Origin: Methanothrix sp.
Lineage (GTDB): Archaea; Halobacteriota; Methanosarcinia; Methanotrichales; Methanotrichaceae
Direction of reading: 5' to 3'
NCBI GenBank assembly: GCA_028708055.1
Contig: JAQVZT010000030.1
Span: 1-15,000 of the forward strand
DNA length: 15,000 nucleotides
This document shows, piece after piece, positions 1 to 6,952 of the stretch (its first letter is position 1; each line of letters starts with the position of its first letter). A program made the translations under genes and the position numbers. The notes under the pieces are model-generated. The model did no database searches, was not told where the DNA came from, and saw only the letters and a list, made by a program, of their open reading frames with translations.

Positions 1-189
1 CACGATCTCATGGCCGGGGATGAGGGGCAGCTTGGGGCCGGCAAGCTCGCCGTCCAGGATATGAAGGTCGGTGCGGCAGACTCCGCAGGCGTGCACCTTG
101 ATGAGAAGCTGATCCGGTCCGGGCGCGGGGACGGGGATGTGCTTGAGCTTCAGCTTCTCGCCTGGCCGGTCCAGGATCATTGCTCGCAT
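1..189 (-). CDS. Zinc-dependent alcohol dehydrogenase, N-terminal fragment (cut by window edge)
   Basis: Reading the minus strand from an ATG at 189 gives 63 uninterrupted codons to the left edge of the window. The product begins MRAMILDRPGEKL and contains the GroES-like N-terminal signature of medium-chain zinc alcohol dehydrogenases: HACGVCRTDLH (residues 33-43) followed by LIPGHEIV (56-63). Cys38, His60 and Glu61 sit where the catalytic zinc ligands of this family lie. Known members oxidise or reduce alcohols and aldehydes with NAD(P). Substrate and cofactor cannot be told because the Rossmann domain lies outside the window. An in-frame ATG at 207 would add six residues (MPDHHF), but family members typically begin close to MRAM, so 189 is preferred; neither start has a clear Shine-Dalgarno. 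The gene lies downstream of the secreted-protein gene ending at 325, separated by a probable terminator, so it is probably transcribed separately. Confidence 0.85.
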   Translation of the reverse strand, partial: MRAMILDRPGEKLKLKHIPVPAPGPDQLLIKVHACGVCRTDLHILDGELAGPKLPLIPGHEIV

Positions 190-280
190 AAAATGGTGGT
201 CGGGCATCTGTGGACTGGTAGGGCCTGTCAGGTCTTAATCTTTGCCGGGGAAGGGCGCCACTTGGGAGAAGCATCCTGCT

Positions 281-312
281 AAAAAAGATTAAAACCGGGA
301 TTTCTATCCCAG
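281..312 (-). terminator. Probable intrinsic terminator of the secreted-protein gene
   Basis: On the minus strand, 12 nt after the stop codon at 325, a 7-bp stem (CTGGGAT / ATCCCGG, one G-U pair, 4-nt loop AGAA; 295-301 with 306-312) is followed by TTTTAATCTTTTTT (281-294). A stem plus U-rich tract fits either an intrinsic hairpin terminator or an archaeal U-tract terminator. Confidence 0.6.
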
Positions 313-324
313 TGATTTCTTTTC

Positions 325-1815
325 CTATTCTTTTGGATCGAACTTTATGGCTCGGTCGTACACGATCTCTGAATACGACGGCCCCGTCTTGGTAGCATTT
401 TCCAGGTAGGCTCTCCAGAAAATCATAAGGGGCTGATTCGGAGCAATGCCGTAGGCTCCAGGACCGGTGGGAACCACAAAGCAATTTGGATCGCCACTGC
501 AATTCCTGGCAATCTTGTAGACATAGAGGTATTTCGCGTTAGGATTGTCAGGGAGATACTCCTGAGCAGTTCCATTGAAGCTCGCATCGTGGATGGCTCC
601 AACGCCATTCCAGCCAGCCGCTCCGTATATGGTAGCGCTTGAGTATGCTGCTTTTCCTGTGGCTATGTGGTTGACACCGTAGATAATTATGAACTCATTT
701 GTATCGTTGCCCAGAGTCACTGTAGGATGCGGCTGGAAATCATAGTACTTCGAGAGATCGGGGAATGGAGGAGTCGGCGAAAAGGGAGTCAGGTTTGATG
801 TCCATAGGTAACATGCATCGTTGTCTGGCCCCAGGGCATCGATTCCCCTCTGAATTCCATCTATTGGAACTGTCATGCTTGTTGGAAGTTCTGTAGCATT
901 CAAATTGCTATATTTGTTGTGAATCGCCTTCTTTAGCTGTTCTAGATCGTCGACGAGGTCAAACTCTGTTGTTCCAGTTCCACGGACCCTTAGCTTTGGG
1001 TAATCATAGGGATCCGGTTTTATAGTTTGGTTGGGAGTAACCCGGAAAACAATCGCAGGTGTGTTATTGAGGTAGATATCACCTGCTTGGTTGTCTTTGT
1101 AGAAAGCTGGACGTATGCCGATGAGGAATGTGTCTGAGCTATTTTCTATCCCCAATTTCAGCATTGACGATGGAAGCATCAGAGTGTTAAATATGTTGTC
1201 TGAATATCCTGCAGATAATGCATCAGCTCTGATGCGTTGATCAATGCCTCTGTCGGCAGTGGCGACTATTACCGTGGTTTGATTGAAGGGATCTCCCGCA
1301 TTTTCATTCGGCGTTCCTTCAGTATTGATAACTAGATTATTCACTGTGTCGCCTATGTTGGAGAAAATCCATCGGCCCTCATTTCCATACGTCCTTTCCA
1401 CTAGTTGCAGATCAAAGCTGAAGTATCTACATTCAGGGGGTGTCCTTCCCACGAATACAACGGCTTCATCAGGACCAAGATTCCAGAAAGCAGCTGCGTT
1501 CAGTTTTATTCCAAGTGTTTCAGCAATTTTTGCAATCTCTTCAGGCACCTTCTGGCCGGGTGCCGGTGGAACAAAATAGGACAGATATCTTGTACTGGGA
1601 TTGTTTCCTAATGCATTAGGGAGCACTCCCAAGTCATATAACTTGATGACATCAAAGAAACCTACAGTGCCTTGCTGTACCGTAAATCCATCCTTTTCTA
1701 AGGCTTGCTTAAACGCATTTACGTCACCAATTGTCGGATTCAGTGCGAGGTCAGTTCCAATGCCAGTTCCAATTAACAGGACCAACACAAATCCAAATAA
1801 CATATAGTGTTTCAT
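325..1815 (-). CDS. Predicted secreted protein, paralogue 1 (function unknown)
   Basis: A 496-residue protein I cannot assign to a named family. Residues 1-20 form a basic-then-hydrophobic signal peptide (MKHYMLFGFVLVLLIGTGIG); no other strong transmembrane segment is visible, so the mature chain is probably outside the membrane. It carries many N-x-S/T sequons, fitting an exported archaeal glycoprotein. Four cysteines stand out: C129 in RTPPEC, C335 in DACYLW, C439 and C445 in ARNCSGDPNC; all four have counterparts in the neighbouring paralogue, which suggests disulfides or a metal site. Blocks shared with that paralogue include TVIxATADxGID (181-191), LRVRGTGTTEF (275-285), NATELPTS (306-313), NEFIIxYGVNHxATGK (373-388), WNGVGAIHD (402-410), EYLPDNPNAKYLYVYKIARN (419-438) and the C-terminus YSEIVYDRAIKFDPK. 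The start is well supported: AAGGAGG lies 10 nt before the ATG and a TATA-like box about 45 nt before it. The gene appears monocistronic. Confidence 0.8.
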   Translation of the reverse strand: MKHYMLFGFVLVLLIGTGIGTDLALNPTIGDVNAFKQALEKDGFTVQQGTVGFFDVIKLYDLGVLPNALGNNPSTRYLSYFVPPAPGQKVPEEIAKIAETLGIKLNAAAFWNLGPDEAVVFVGRTPPECRYFSFDLQLVERTYGNEGRWIFSNIGDTVNNLVINTEGTPNENAGDPFNQTTVIVATADRGIDQRIRADALSAGYSDNIFNTLMLPSSMLKLGIENSSDTFLIGIRPAFYKDNQAGDIYLNNTPAIVFRVTPNQTIKPDPYDYPKLRVRGTGTTEFDLVDDLEQLKKAIHNKYSNLNATELPTSMTVPIDGIQRGIDALGPDNDACYLWTSNLTPFSPTPPFPDLSKYYDFQPHPTVTLGNDTNEFIIIYGVNHIATGKAAYSSATIYGAAGWNGVGAIHDASFNGTAQEYLPDNPNAKYLYVYKIARNCSGDPNCFVVPTGPGAYGIAPNQPLMIFWRAYLENATKTGPSYSEIVYDRAIKFDPKE

Positions 1816-1825
1816 ATACCAGAAT

Positions 1826-1832
1826 CCTCCTT
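1826..1832 (-). promoter_or_regulatory. Strong Shine-Dalgarno AAGGAGG
   Basis: Minus-strand AAGGAGG ends 10 nt before the ATG at 1815. It is the clearest ribosome binding site in the window and fixes the start of secreted paralogue 1. Confidence 0.75.
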
Positions 1833-1856
1833 ACCATCGATTTGCCATGATTATTA

Positions 1857-1864
1857 TCTTTATA
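1857..1864 (-). promoter_or_regulatory. Candidate archaeal TATA box for secreted paralogue 1
   Basis: TATAAAGA on the minus strand, centred about 45 nt before the start codon. Transcription starting roughly 25 nt downstream would leave a leader of about 20 nt that just includes the AAGGAGG site. The other secreted paralogue and the phosphoesterase gene have boxes at a similar distance. No transcription data. Confidence 0.5.
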
Positions 1865-2256
1865 CCATCTAATAAAAAACTTTGTTTGAGTCTGAATCAT
1901 GAGCAAACGGAGGCGGATCATGCAATGGTTTCATACTCAGCATATCTACGAATGTGACCCTTTTCTTATGCCCCATTTCTCCCTACCATGCCTCTTGGAG
2001 GATCGGAATACATAAGGGTCGAAGCCGAAAATGCCATAGCCGAGCAACTGATTATTGGCCATAATACCTTGGATATTTCCCCCCTATTGGATTCATTACT
2101 TATCGGTTACACGGCTATAACGAAGAAATAAGCCAAAATAGAAAGCCAAAAAGGAGGGAGACAATAAGTCGGAGTGTTAGGGCTTGAAAACTGGCCAAGC
2201 CCATAGCTCCATCTCTCCATGATTTGCTCTTCTCCGGTGGTTTCTTATTGCATATT

Positions 2257-2262
2257 AAAAAA
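2257..2262 (-). terminator. U-tract downstream of secreted paralogue 2
   Basis: A run of six T on the minus strand (plus-strand AAAAAA) about 44 nt after the stop codon at 2306. There is no convincing hairpin before it. Archaeal RNA polymerase can terminate on U-tracts alone, so this is a weak terminator candidate. Confidence 0.35.
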
Positions 2263-2305
2263 GTGGTGGGGTAGGCTTCAATATCCCATTTCTTTTTCCT
2301 CTTTC

Positions 2306-3790
2306 CTATTGTTTCGGATCGAACTTTATGGCTCTGTCGTACACGATCTCTGAGTAAGCAGGACCAATCCTAGTAGCTTTTTCCAGGTATAGCCTCCAAG
2401 CAATGTAGAGCGGCTGATTCGTCCCAATTCCATAGCCTCCTGGACCGTAAGGAAGCTCATAGCAGTGAGGATCACCTTCACAGTTCCTGGCGATCTTGTA
2501 GACGTAAAGATATTTCGCATTGGGATTATCAGGAAGGTACTCCTCGGCAGTTCCGGCGAGTTCTGGATCATGAACTGCTCCAACTCCGTTCCAAATATCT
2601 GCGCCATAGGGAGCGAAATTCAAGTAAGAGCACTTTCCTGTGGCTACATGGTTAACTCCGTAGACAATAATGAACTCATTGGAATCATTGCCAAGAGTGA
2701 TTGGCGGATTTCGTGAGAAATTATAGTACGGTAACAGACTGCTGAAAGGCGGCATCGGCGAAGTGACAGGTTGATTCGCAGTCCATAGATAGCAGCAATC
2801 GTTGTTAGGACCCCAGGTATTAATTCCCGTTTGAAGACCGGTATACTGTTCTGTGAACCACCTGCTAGTTGGAAGCTCTGTGGCATTCAATGAGCTGTAT
2901 TTAGTAAGGATAGTTTGCCGTAATTTATTAAGATCATCCAATAGACTAAACTCGGTTGTTCCCGTTCCACGCACTCTTAGCTCTGTCACATTAAACGGAT
3001 CCAATTGTTCAGATACATTGGGTGTAATCCTGAGGATAGTCGCAGGTACTCTATTAATGTAGGCTTCGCCCGCTTGCTGATCCTGGAATAGCGCCGGACG
3101 GATGAATAGAGTAAATGTATCGGAACTATTCTCCAGGCCCATGTTCAGCATAGTCGAGGGGATCACTTGAGTATTGGTTATATTATCAGGATATCCGACA
3201 GATTGAGCAGCAGCTCTGATACGTCGATCGATGCCCTTATCGGCTGTGGCAATTATCACCGTGGTTTGATTGAATGGATTTCCGGGCAGTCCATCAGGCG
3301 TTCCTGCAGTTTTAATGACTAAATTATTCAATGGGTCGCCCAGGCAGGTCCAGATCCATCTGGTCTCATTTCGGAATGCGGTAAACAGCATTTCTGCATC
3401 ATAGCAGAAGTATTTGCACTCAGGCGGAGTTCGCCCTACGAAAACAATAGCCTCATCTTGGCCGAGATTCCAGAATGCTGATGTATTTTTGCTGATTGCA
3501 AGCGAAGTTGCGATCTTTGCAAACAGCTCAGGTACCTTGTGATCTGGAGCCGGTGGAACAAAATATGTCAAGTATTTTGTTGAGGGATTATTTCCAAGTG
3601 CACAAGGCAGCAACCCTAAATTGTATACCCTTATTGCATCAAAAAAACCTATCCCACCTTGCTGCACAGTGAATCCGTCCTGTTCCAAGGCTTGTTTAAG
3701 AGCATCCACATCACCAATATCCGCATTTGCTGCTAGTCCAGTTCCGATCGAGATGGCGACCAAGATTAATATTACTAGATATTTTCCCAT
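2306..3790 (-). CDS. Predicted secreted protein, paralogue 2 (function unknown)
   Basis: Close full-length paralogue of the product encoded at 325-1815, about 494 residues from the start chosen here. A longer reading from an ATG at 3826 would add MQIIINYGGESY. I reject it because the codons it covers contain the ribosome binding site GGTGGAG, 8 nt before the ATG at 3790, and because MGKYLVILILVAISIGTG aligns with the paralogue's signal peptide. Shared features are the exported N-terminus, RTPPEC, TVIIATADKGID, LRVRGTGTTEF, NATELPTS, YGVNHVATGK, WNGVGAVHD, YLPDNPNAKYLYVYKIARNC, and the ending YSEIVYDRAIKFDPKQ. It has extra cysteines (CCYLW instead of ACYLW; CKYFCYD where the other has CRYFSFD; LLPCALG instead of VLPNALG). 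The ordered co-linearity indicates tandem gene duplication followed by divergence. I recognise no catalytic motif; an adhesin, surface-layer-associated or extracellular binding role is only a guess. Confidence 0.8.
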   Translation of the reverse strand: MGKYLVILILVAISIGTGLAANADIGDVDALKQALEQDGFTVQQGGIGFFDAIRVYNLGLLPCALGNNPSTKYLTYFVPPAPDHKVPELFAKIATSLAISKNTSAFWNLGQDEAIVFVGRTPPECKYFCYDAEMLFTAFRNETRWIWTCLGDPLNNLVIKTAGTPDGLPGNPFNQTTVIIATADKGIDRRIRAAAQSVGYPDNITNTQVIPSTMLNMGLENSSDTFTLFIRPALFQDQQAGEAYINRVPATILRITPNVSEQLDPFNVTELRVRGTGTTEFSLLDDLNKLRQTILTKYSSLNATELPTSRWFTEQYTGLQTGINTWGPNNDCCYLWTANQPVTSPMPPFSSLLPYYNFSRNPPITLGNDSNEFIIVYGVNHVATGKCSYLNFAPYGADIWNGVGAVHDPELAGTAEEYLPDNPNAKYLYVYKIARNCEGDPHCYELPYGPGGYGIGTNQPLYIAWRLYLEKATRIGPAYSEIVYDRAIKFDPKQ

Positions 3791-3798
3791 ATAAGATT

Positions 3799-3805
3799 CT
3801 CCACC
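3799..3805 (-). promoter_or_regulatory. Ribosome binding site GGTGGAG that decides the start of paralogue 2
   Basis: Minus-strand GGTGGAG ends 8 nt before the ATG at 3790. It supports this start over the in-frame ATG at 3826, whose coding sequence would include the site. Confidence 0.65.
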
Positions 3806-3828
3806 ATAATTAATTATAATCTGCATCC

Positions 3829-3836
3829 TATTTAAG
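3829..3836 (-). promoter_or_regulatory. Candidate TATA box for secreted paralogue 2
   Basis: CTTAAATA on the minus strand, centred about 43 nt before the ATG at 3790, nearly the same spacing as the candidate box of paralogue 1. A transcript starting about 25 nt downstream would begin just before the GGTGGAG site. Confidence 0.4.
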
Positions 3837-4173
3837 ACGTTAGCTCAGGAGTTGCACGGATAGGATTCCACGTCGCTGACAGGCTCATCTTTTGCAGTTA
3901 GGAGTCTAACTTCCTTATTTGAATAAAATTCATAAAATTTTTGCCAATCCTCGATCAATATATTGTTGTATATGAGGAAATCTGTACTTTAAATTAAACG
4001 CAAGACAAAGAGAGTAGCCACACCATCTCAGCCAGATCAATGGCGGCTATCCAGACTCAAGAGACCGGCTACAAATTAGGTAATCAAAATTGAAATATGG
4101 ACGATATGGACGACCTATACTATTTCCGCCATCAATCCGCCCATATATTCTCAACGCACATTTCTGCAAAGCA
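3837..4173. other. AT-rich spacer between paralogue 2 and the response regulator
   Basis: About 340 bp with no supportable gene. It contains a short tandem ATGGACGAT/ATGGACGAC at 4097-4114 and several AT-rich stretches. A plus-strand frame starting at 4097 runs antisense into the receiver gene and looks like a shadow. Confidence 0.4.
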
Positions 4174-4617
4174 CTATACTACACAATCTGAACCGACTTG
4201 CGATGCGCAGAGGCTACACGCAGCTGAAAATTCCTCCATTCCGCCGCTCACAAATGATGGTATTGGCATATTGTATTCGATTGCGGCCCTTAGCTTCTCT
4301 ATTTTGAGCGGCTTGACTAAGAAGTCATCAACACCCGCCCCAAGACAAGCATAAAAACTGATAGCCTGTGCTGTAGCAGCTATGATCCTTGGCCCATTCC
4401 TCCATCGCTGCCGTATGATTTTTGTTGCTTCTATTCCATCCATCACAGGCATCTGGATGTCCATTAGTATGGCATCATAGGGCTGATGCTCGAGGGCTTC
4501 GATCGCTTCAATTCCATTTGCAGCAAAGTCAACATGGTGGCCGAGTTTCTTCAACATGAGCGATGCTACAGTCCGATTAACCTCGCAATCGTCCACTATC
4601 AAGACGCTTAATGACAT
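4174..4617 (-). CDS. Stand-alone response-regulator receiver (REC/CheY-like) protein
   Basis: A single receiver domain with no output domain. Counting from the longer possible start at 4632, the acidic pair is D14-D15 (VLIVDD), the phosphoacceptor is D58 in AILMDIQMPVMDG, the switch Thr is T87 in AATA, and the conserved Lys is K107 in LVKPL. The receiver spans about residues 9-121, followed by a 31-residue tail rich in Ser and Cys with no recognisable fold. I choose the ATG at 4617 (MSLSVLIVDD) because GGAG lies 9 nt before it; the alternative at 4632 adds MEWEN. Such proteins receive phosphate from a histidine kinase and act by protein-protein contact or as phosphorelay intermediates. The sequence style (VNRTVASLMLKKLGH, MDGIEATKIIR) resembles receivers of hybrid kinases. 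No kinase gene is in the window, so its partner is unknown. Confidence 0.88.
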   Translation of the reverse strand: MSLSVLIVDDCEVNRTVASLMLKKLGHHVDFAANGIEAIEALEHQPYDAILMDIQMPVMDGIEATKIIRQRWRNGPRIIAATAQAISFYACLGAGVDDFLVKPLKIEKLRAAIEYNMPIPSFVSGGMEEFSAACSLCASQVGSDCVV

Positions 4618-4632
4618 ATTTTCCCACTCCAT

Positions 4633-4889
4633 TCCATCAATAGAATTTGTTGTATAAGAATCCTTTGGCTGTAATAATTAAAGAGCTGAGTTAAATATGA
4701 TGTTAATAAGATTATTATGAGTTATTGTTATTGTTTCTGCAAGTCCGCTAATAGCGGTGCATTCTATATCAGTATCTATATTATAACATTATTTACTATG
4801 CGGTGAATAATTGTAAAGATATTTGATGTTTTGTTGATGCCATATGTATTAGCACTAATATAGCAATCAAATCCTAACTTACTTGTTTC
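4633..4889. other. AT-rich divergent spacer
   Basis: About 260 bp of clearly AT-rich sequence between the receiver gene and the methyltransferase remnant. It probably carries the receiver promoter. It shows one small inverted repeat (CCGCT-aat-AGCGG at about 4744-4756). I could not find the missing N-terminal half of the methyltransferase in any plus-strand frame here. Confidence 0.4.
4650..4658 (-). promoter_or_regulatory. Candidate TATA box for the receiver gene
   Basis: CTTATACAA on the minus strand, preceded by purine-rich AAAGGA that could serve as a BRE, about 38 nt before the preferred start at 4617. AT-rich surroundings make chance matches likely. Confidence 0.3.
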
Positions 4890-5315
4890 GCGAAGAAGAA
4901 AATCCTTGAAGCCGTTCCCGGGATCTGAGCAATGTTACTCATATAGGACATGACTCGAGGACAATAGATTTTACCAGCTTAAATAAGAAATTTGATTTTT
5001 ATTTATGGGCATCATCACCATGAGTCCGTCAAATCTGATACGGAAAACGCCTTTAAGCTGCTGAGAGACAAGTCATCGGCCATATTCTGGCATGACTATT
5101 TGCTCAACTCAGCGACCGTGAGGTGGTCCGTCCTGGCAGGAATACAAGACGGATGCCCTGAATATGCTTGCAGCAGCATCTACCATGTGTCCAATACGAT
5201 GTGTGCAATCTACCTGCAAGGCAACTTCCAGCAACCATATCCTGTAGCATGGGGCCTGCCGGATAAAGTATTCAAAGTAAGTTTGTCCCCAAAAGAATTG
5301 ATATCAAAACCCTAG
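4890..5315 (+). pseudogene. Decayed SAM-dependent methyltransferase (Methyltransf_24-like), C-terminal part
   Basis: Three pieces in two frames read as one protein. From 4890, AKKKILEAVPGI runs to a TGA at 4926. From 4928, in another frame, SNVTHIGHDSRTIDFTSLNK continues to KKFD at 4996. Back in the first frame from 4998, FIYGHHHHESVKSDTENAFK leads on to IFWHDYLLN and a stop at 5315. Joined, these match the order of the second half of class I methyltransferases of the Methyltransf_24/TylF kind: helix, GDSR-like strand, FDxIFIDGxHxYExVKxD, then WHDY. The invariant IDG aspartate is Tyr here, two indels are needed, and the SAM-binding N-terminal half is absent, so the gene is broken. A 107-codon frame from a TTG at 4992 exists but has no ribosome binding site and starts mid-domain. 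The parent's substrate (often a sugar or small molecule in this family) cannot be told. Confidence 0.7.
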
Positions 5316-5413
5316 GCGAAATCAAGATCATAGACGAGATTATTTAGAAAGGTAGCCGATAAAACTAATTCCGAAAGACAGATATGCCATTCGTGAGCTA
5401 CTAAATAACAACT

Positions 5414-6907
5414 ATGGCTCTGTTCGACTACCTTCTTCTCGGCGTAGCGCTTCTTCTGCTGCTCAGCGTGATCTCCAGCAAGGCGTCCACTCAACTGGGT
5501 GTGCCCACTTTGGTCCTATTCCTAGGGATAGGCATGCTGGCAGGCTCAGATGGCCCGGGCGGCATATACTTCGACAACCCCTGGCTGGCACAGTCGCTGG
5601 GAAGCGCGGCTCTGATCTTCATCCTGTTCTCCGGCGGCCTGGATACCAAGTGGAGGGAGGTCAAGCCAATCCTGTGGAAAGGGGTGCTCCTCTCCACCCT
5701 GGGCGTCATTTTTACGGCCCTCATAGTGGGATGTGCTGCCTACTATGCCCTCAACTTTTCCATTCACGAAGCGCTTCTCCTGGCAGCCATCATCTCCTCT
5801 ACCGATGCAGCTGCGGTCTTCTCAATTCTCCGGTCAAGAAATATCGGCCTGAAGGGCAATCTGAGGCCTTTGCTGGAGCTGGAGTCGGGCAGCAATGATC
5901 CCATGGCCATCTTTCTCACAACCGGCCTGATCAGCCTCATCCTCAACCCGGAAACCTCCCCCTTGGCAATGATTCCCATGTTTGCCCAGCAGATGGCTCT
6001 GGGTGCGGTTTTTGGATATTTGTCCGGCAGGGGGATGGCGTATTTGATCAACCGAATCCGTCTGGACTACCAGGGACTGTATCCCGTTCTGACCATCTCT
6101 CTCGTAATGATAACCTACACCGCGACATCGATCCTCGGGGGCAACGGTTTTCTGGCAGTCTATCTTGCCGGTCTGAGCCTGGCGAACCACTCATTCATCC
6201 ATAAGCGCAGCCTGATGCATTACCATGACAGCCTGGCCTGGCTGATGCAGATTGTCATGTTCCTGACGCTTGGTTTGCTGGTATATCCCAAGCAGCTGAT
6301 CCCGGTAGCTGGCATCGGCCTGTTCATCTGCTTCATCCTGATGTTCATGGCCAGACCGATCAGCGTTCTCATCTGCCTCCTGCCCTTCCGGGACATGTCC
6401 ATCGAAGAGAGGATTATGGTCTCCTGGGTAGGCCTGCGGGGCTCGGTGCCCATCATACTGGCGACATTTCCCCTCATTTACGGTATCGATGAAGCCAATA
6501 TGATCTTCAATGTGGTATTCTTCGTCGTTCTGACATCTGTTCTGGTGCAGGGGTCCACCATACCATTCGTGGCTCGCCGCCTTGACATGGAGATGCCGGC
6601 GGAGCCTCCCAGAAAAGCCATCCCAGAGAAGATGCTGGAAAAGGAGATATGGGGCTCTCTAGTGGAGCTTAAGGTCTTCCCGGAGAGCAGCGCCGTGGGC
6701 AGACAGATTGCCGACCTCAACATTCCTGAGGACACCTGGATTGCGGTTCTCAGAAGAGACGGAAGACCCCTGCGGCCCGGCGGCAGCACCATCTTGCAGG
6801 CAGGAGACATACTGATTGCCGAGACCAGCGAGCATTCTCTGGAGAAGCTCAGGTCGGTGCTTGGAGATAAAGCGGGCTTAAACCGAAACGGCCAATTGGA
6901 GACGTAA
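5414..6907 (+). CDS. nhaP2: Cation/proton antiporter, CPA1 family, NhaP2/CvrA type with TrkA-C domain
   Basis: A 497-residue inner-membrane transporter. The N-terminal 395 residues form a Na+/H+ exchanger domain of about 12 hydrophobic segments. LGVPTLVLFLGIGMLAGSDG (28-47) followed by GGIYFDNP resembles E. coli CvrA/NhaP2 closely. The unwound-helix motif SSTDAAAVFS (128-137) and the ion-binding LESGSNDPMA (156-165, Asn161-Asp162) are intact. Residues about 408-485 form a TrkA-C/RCK-C-like regulatory domain (WGSLVELKVF to AGDILIAETS). Family members exchange K+ and/or Na+ for H+ and help control cytoplasmic pH and potassium. The E. coli protein is about 80 residues longer. Which ion is used cannot be read from sequence. 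The ATG at 5414 directly precedes the first hydrophobic helix; no Shine-Dalgarno is visible. Transcribed alone and convergent with elp3. Confidence 0.9.
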   Translation: MALFDYLLLGVALLLLLSVISSKASTQLGVPTLVLFLGIGMLAGSDGPGGIYFDNPWLAQSLGSAALIFILFSGGLDTKWREVKPILWKGVLLSTLGVIFTALIVGCAAYYALNFSIHEALLLAAIISSTDAAAVFSILRSRNIGLKGNLRPLLELESGSNDPMAIFLTTGLISLILNPETSPLAMIPMFAQQMALGAVFGYLSGRGMAYLINRIRLDYQGLYPVLTISLVMITYTATSILGGNGFLAVYLAGLSLANHSFIHKRSLMHYHDSLAWLMQIVMFLTLGLLVYPKQLIPVAGIGLFICFILMFMARPISVLICLLPFRDMSIEERIMVSWVGLRGSVPIILATFPLIYGIDEANMIFNVVFFVVLTSVLVQGSTIPFVARRLDMEMPAEPPRKAIPEKMLEKEIWGSLVELKVFPESSAVGRQIADLNIPEDTWIAVLRRDGRPLRPGGSTILQAGDILIAETSEHSLEKLRSVLGDKAGLNRNGQLET

Positions 6908-6920
6908 CGCAGCAGCTTGC

Positions 6921-6952
6921 AGCAGCTCAGAGGCTGCTACTTGCTACTTTTT
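6921..6952 (+). terminator. Candidate terminator after the antiporter gene
   Basis: AGCAGC-tcagag-GCTGCT (6921-6926 with 6933-6938) makes a 6-bp stem, followed 9 nt later by TTTTT (6948-6952). It lies in the 36-bp convergent gap and overlaps the 3' end of elp3. The stem-to-U-tract distance is long for a classical intrinsic terminator. Confidence 0.4.

Larger units (their letters stand above)
1816..2305. other. 490-bp spacer between the two secreted-protein genes
   Basis: This holds the promoter and ribosome binding site of paralogue 1 (near 1826-1864) and the 3' flank of paralogue 2 (near 2250-2305). The middle has only a 47-codon plus-strand reading frame (1988-2131) with no ribosome binding site and no recognisable domain. 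An AAGGAGGGAG stretch at about 2150 on the plus strand has no start codon at a usable distance. I see no RNA gene, repeat or mobile element here. Confidence 0.5.

Noticed and set aside
8..502. Minus-strand open frame of 164 codons at the left edge
   Set aside because: It runs across both the alcohol dehydrogenase start and the end of the secreted-protein gene in another frame, and its product is an Arg/Ser/Pro-rich sequence typical of a shadow frame.
1988..2131. 47-codon plus-strand frame between the secreted genes (begins MPLGGSEYIRVEAENAIAEQ)
   Set aside because: The product looks vaguely protein-like, but there is no ribosome binding site, the length is short, and I recognise no family. 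It could be a gene remnant; not enough to call.
3790..3826. Upstream in-frame ATG at 3826 for secreted paralogue 2
   Set aside because: The extension would contain the GGTGGAG ribosome binding site and lies before the signal peptide that aligns with the paralogue; the ATG at 3790 is better.
4097..4354. Plus-strand frame of 85 codons beginning MDDMDDLYYF
   Set aside because: It overlaps the well-supported receiver gene antisense and starts in a short tandem repeat; no ribosome binding site.
4744..4756. Small inverted repeat CCGCT-aat-AGCGG
   Set aside because: Five base pairs with a three-base loop and no U-tract or gene end beside it; too short to call.
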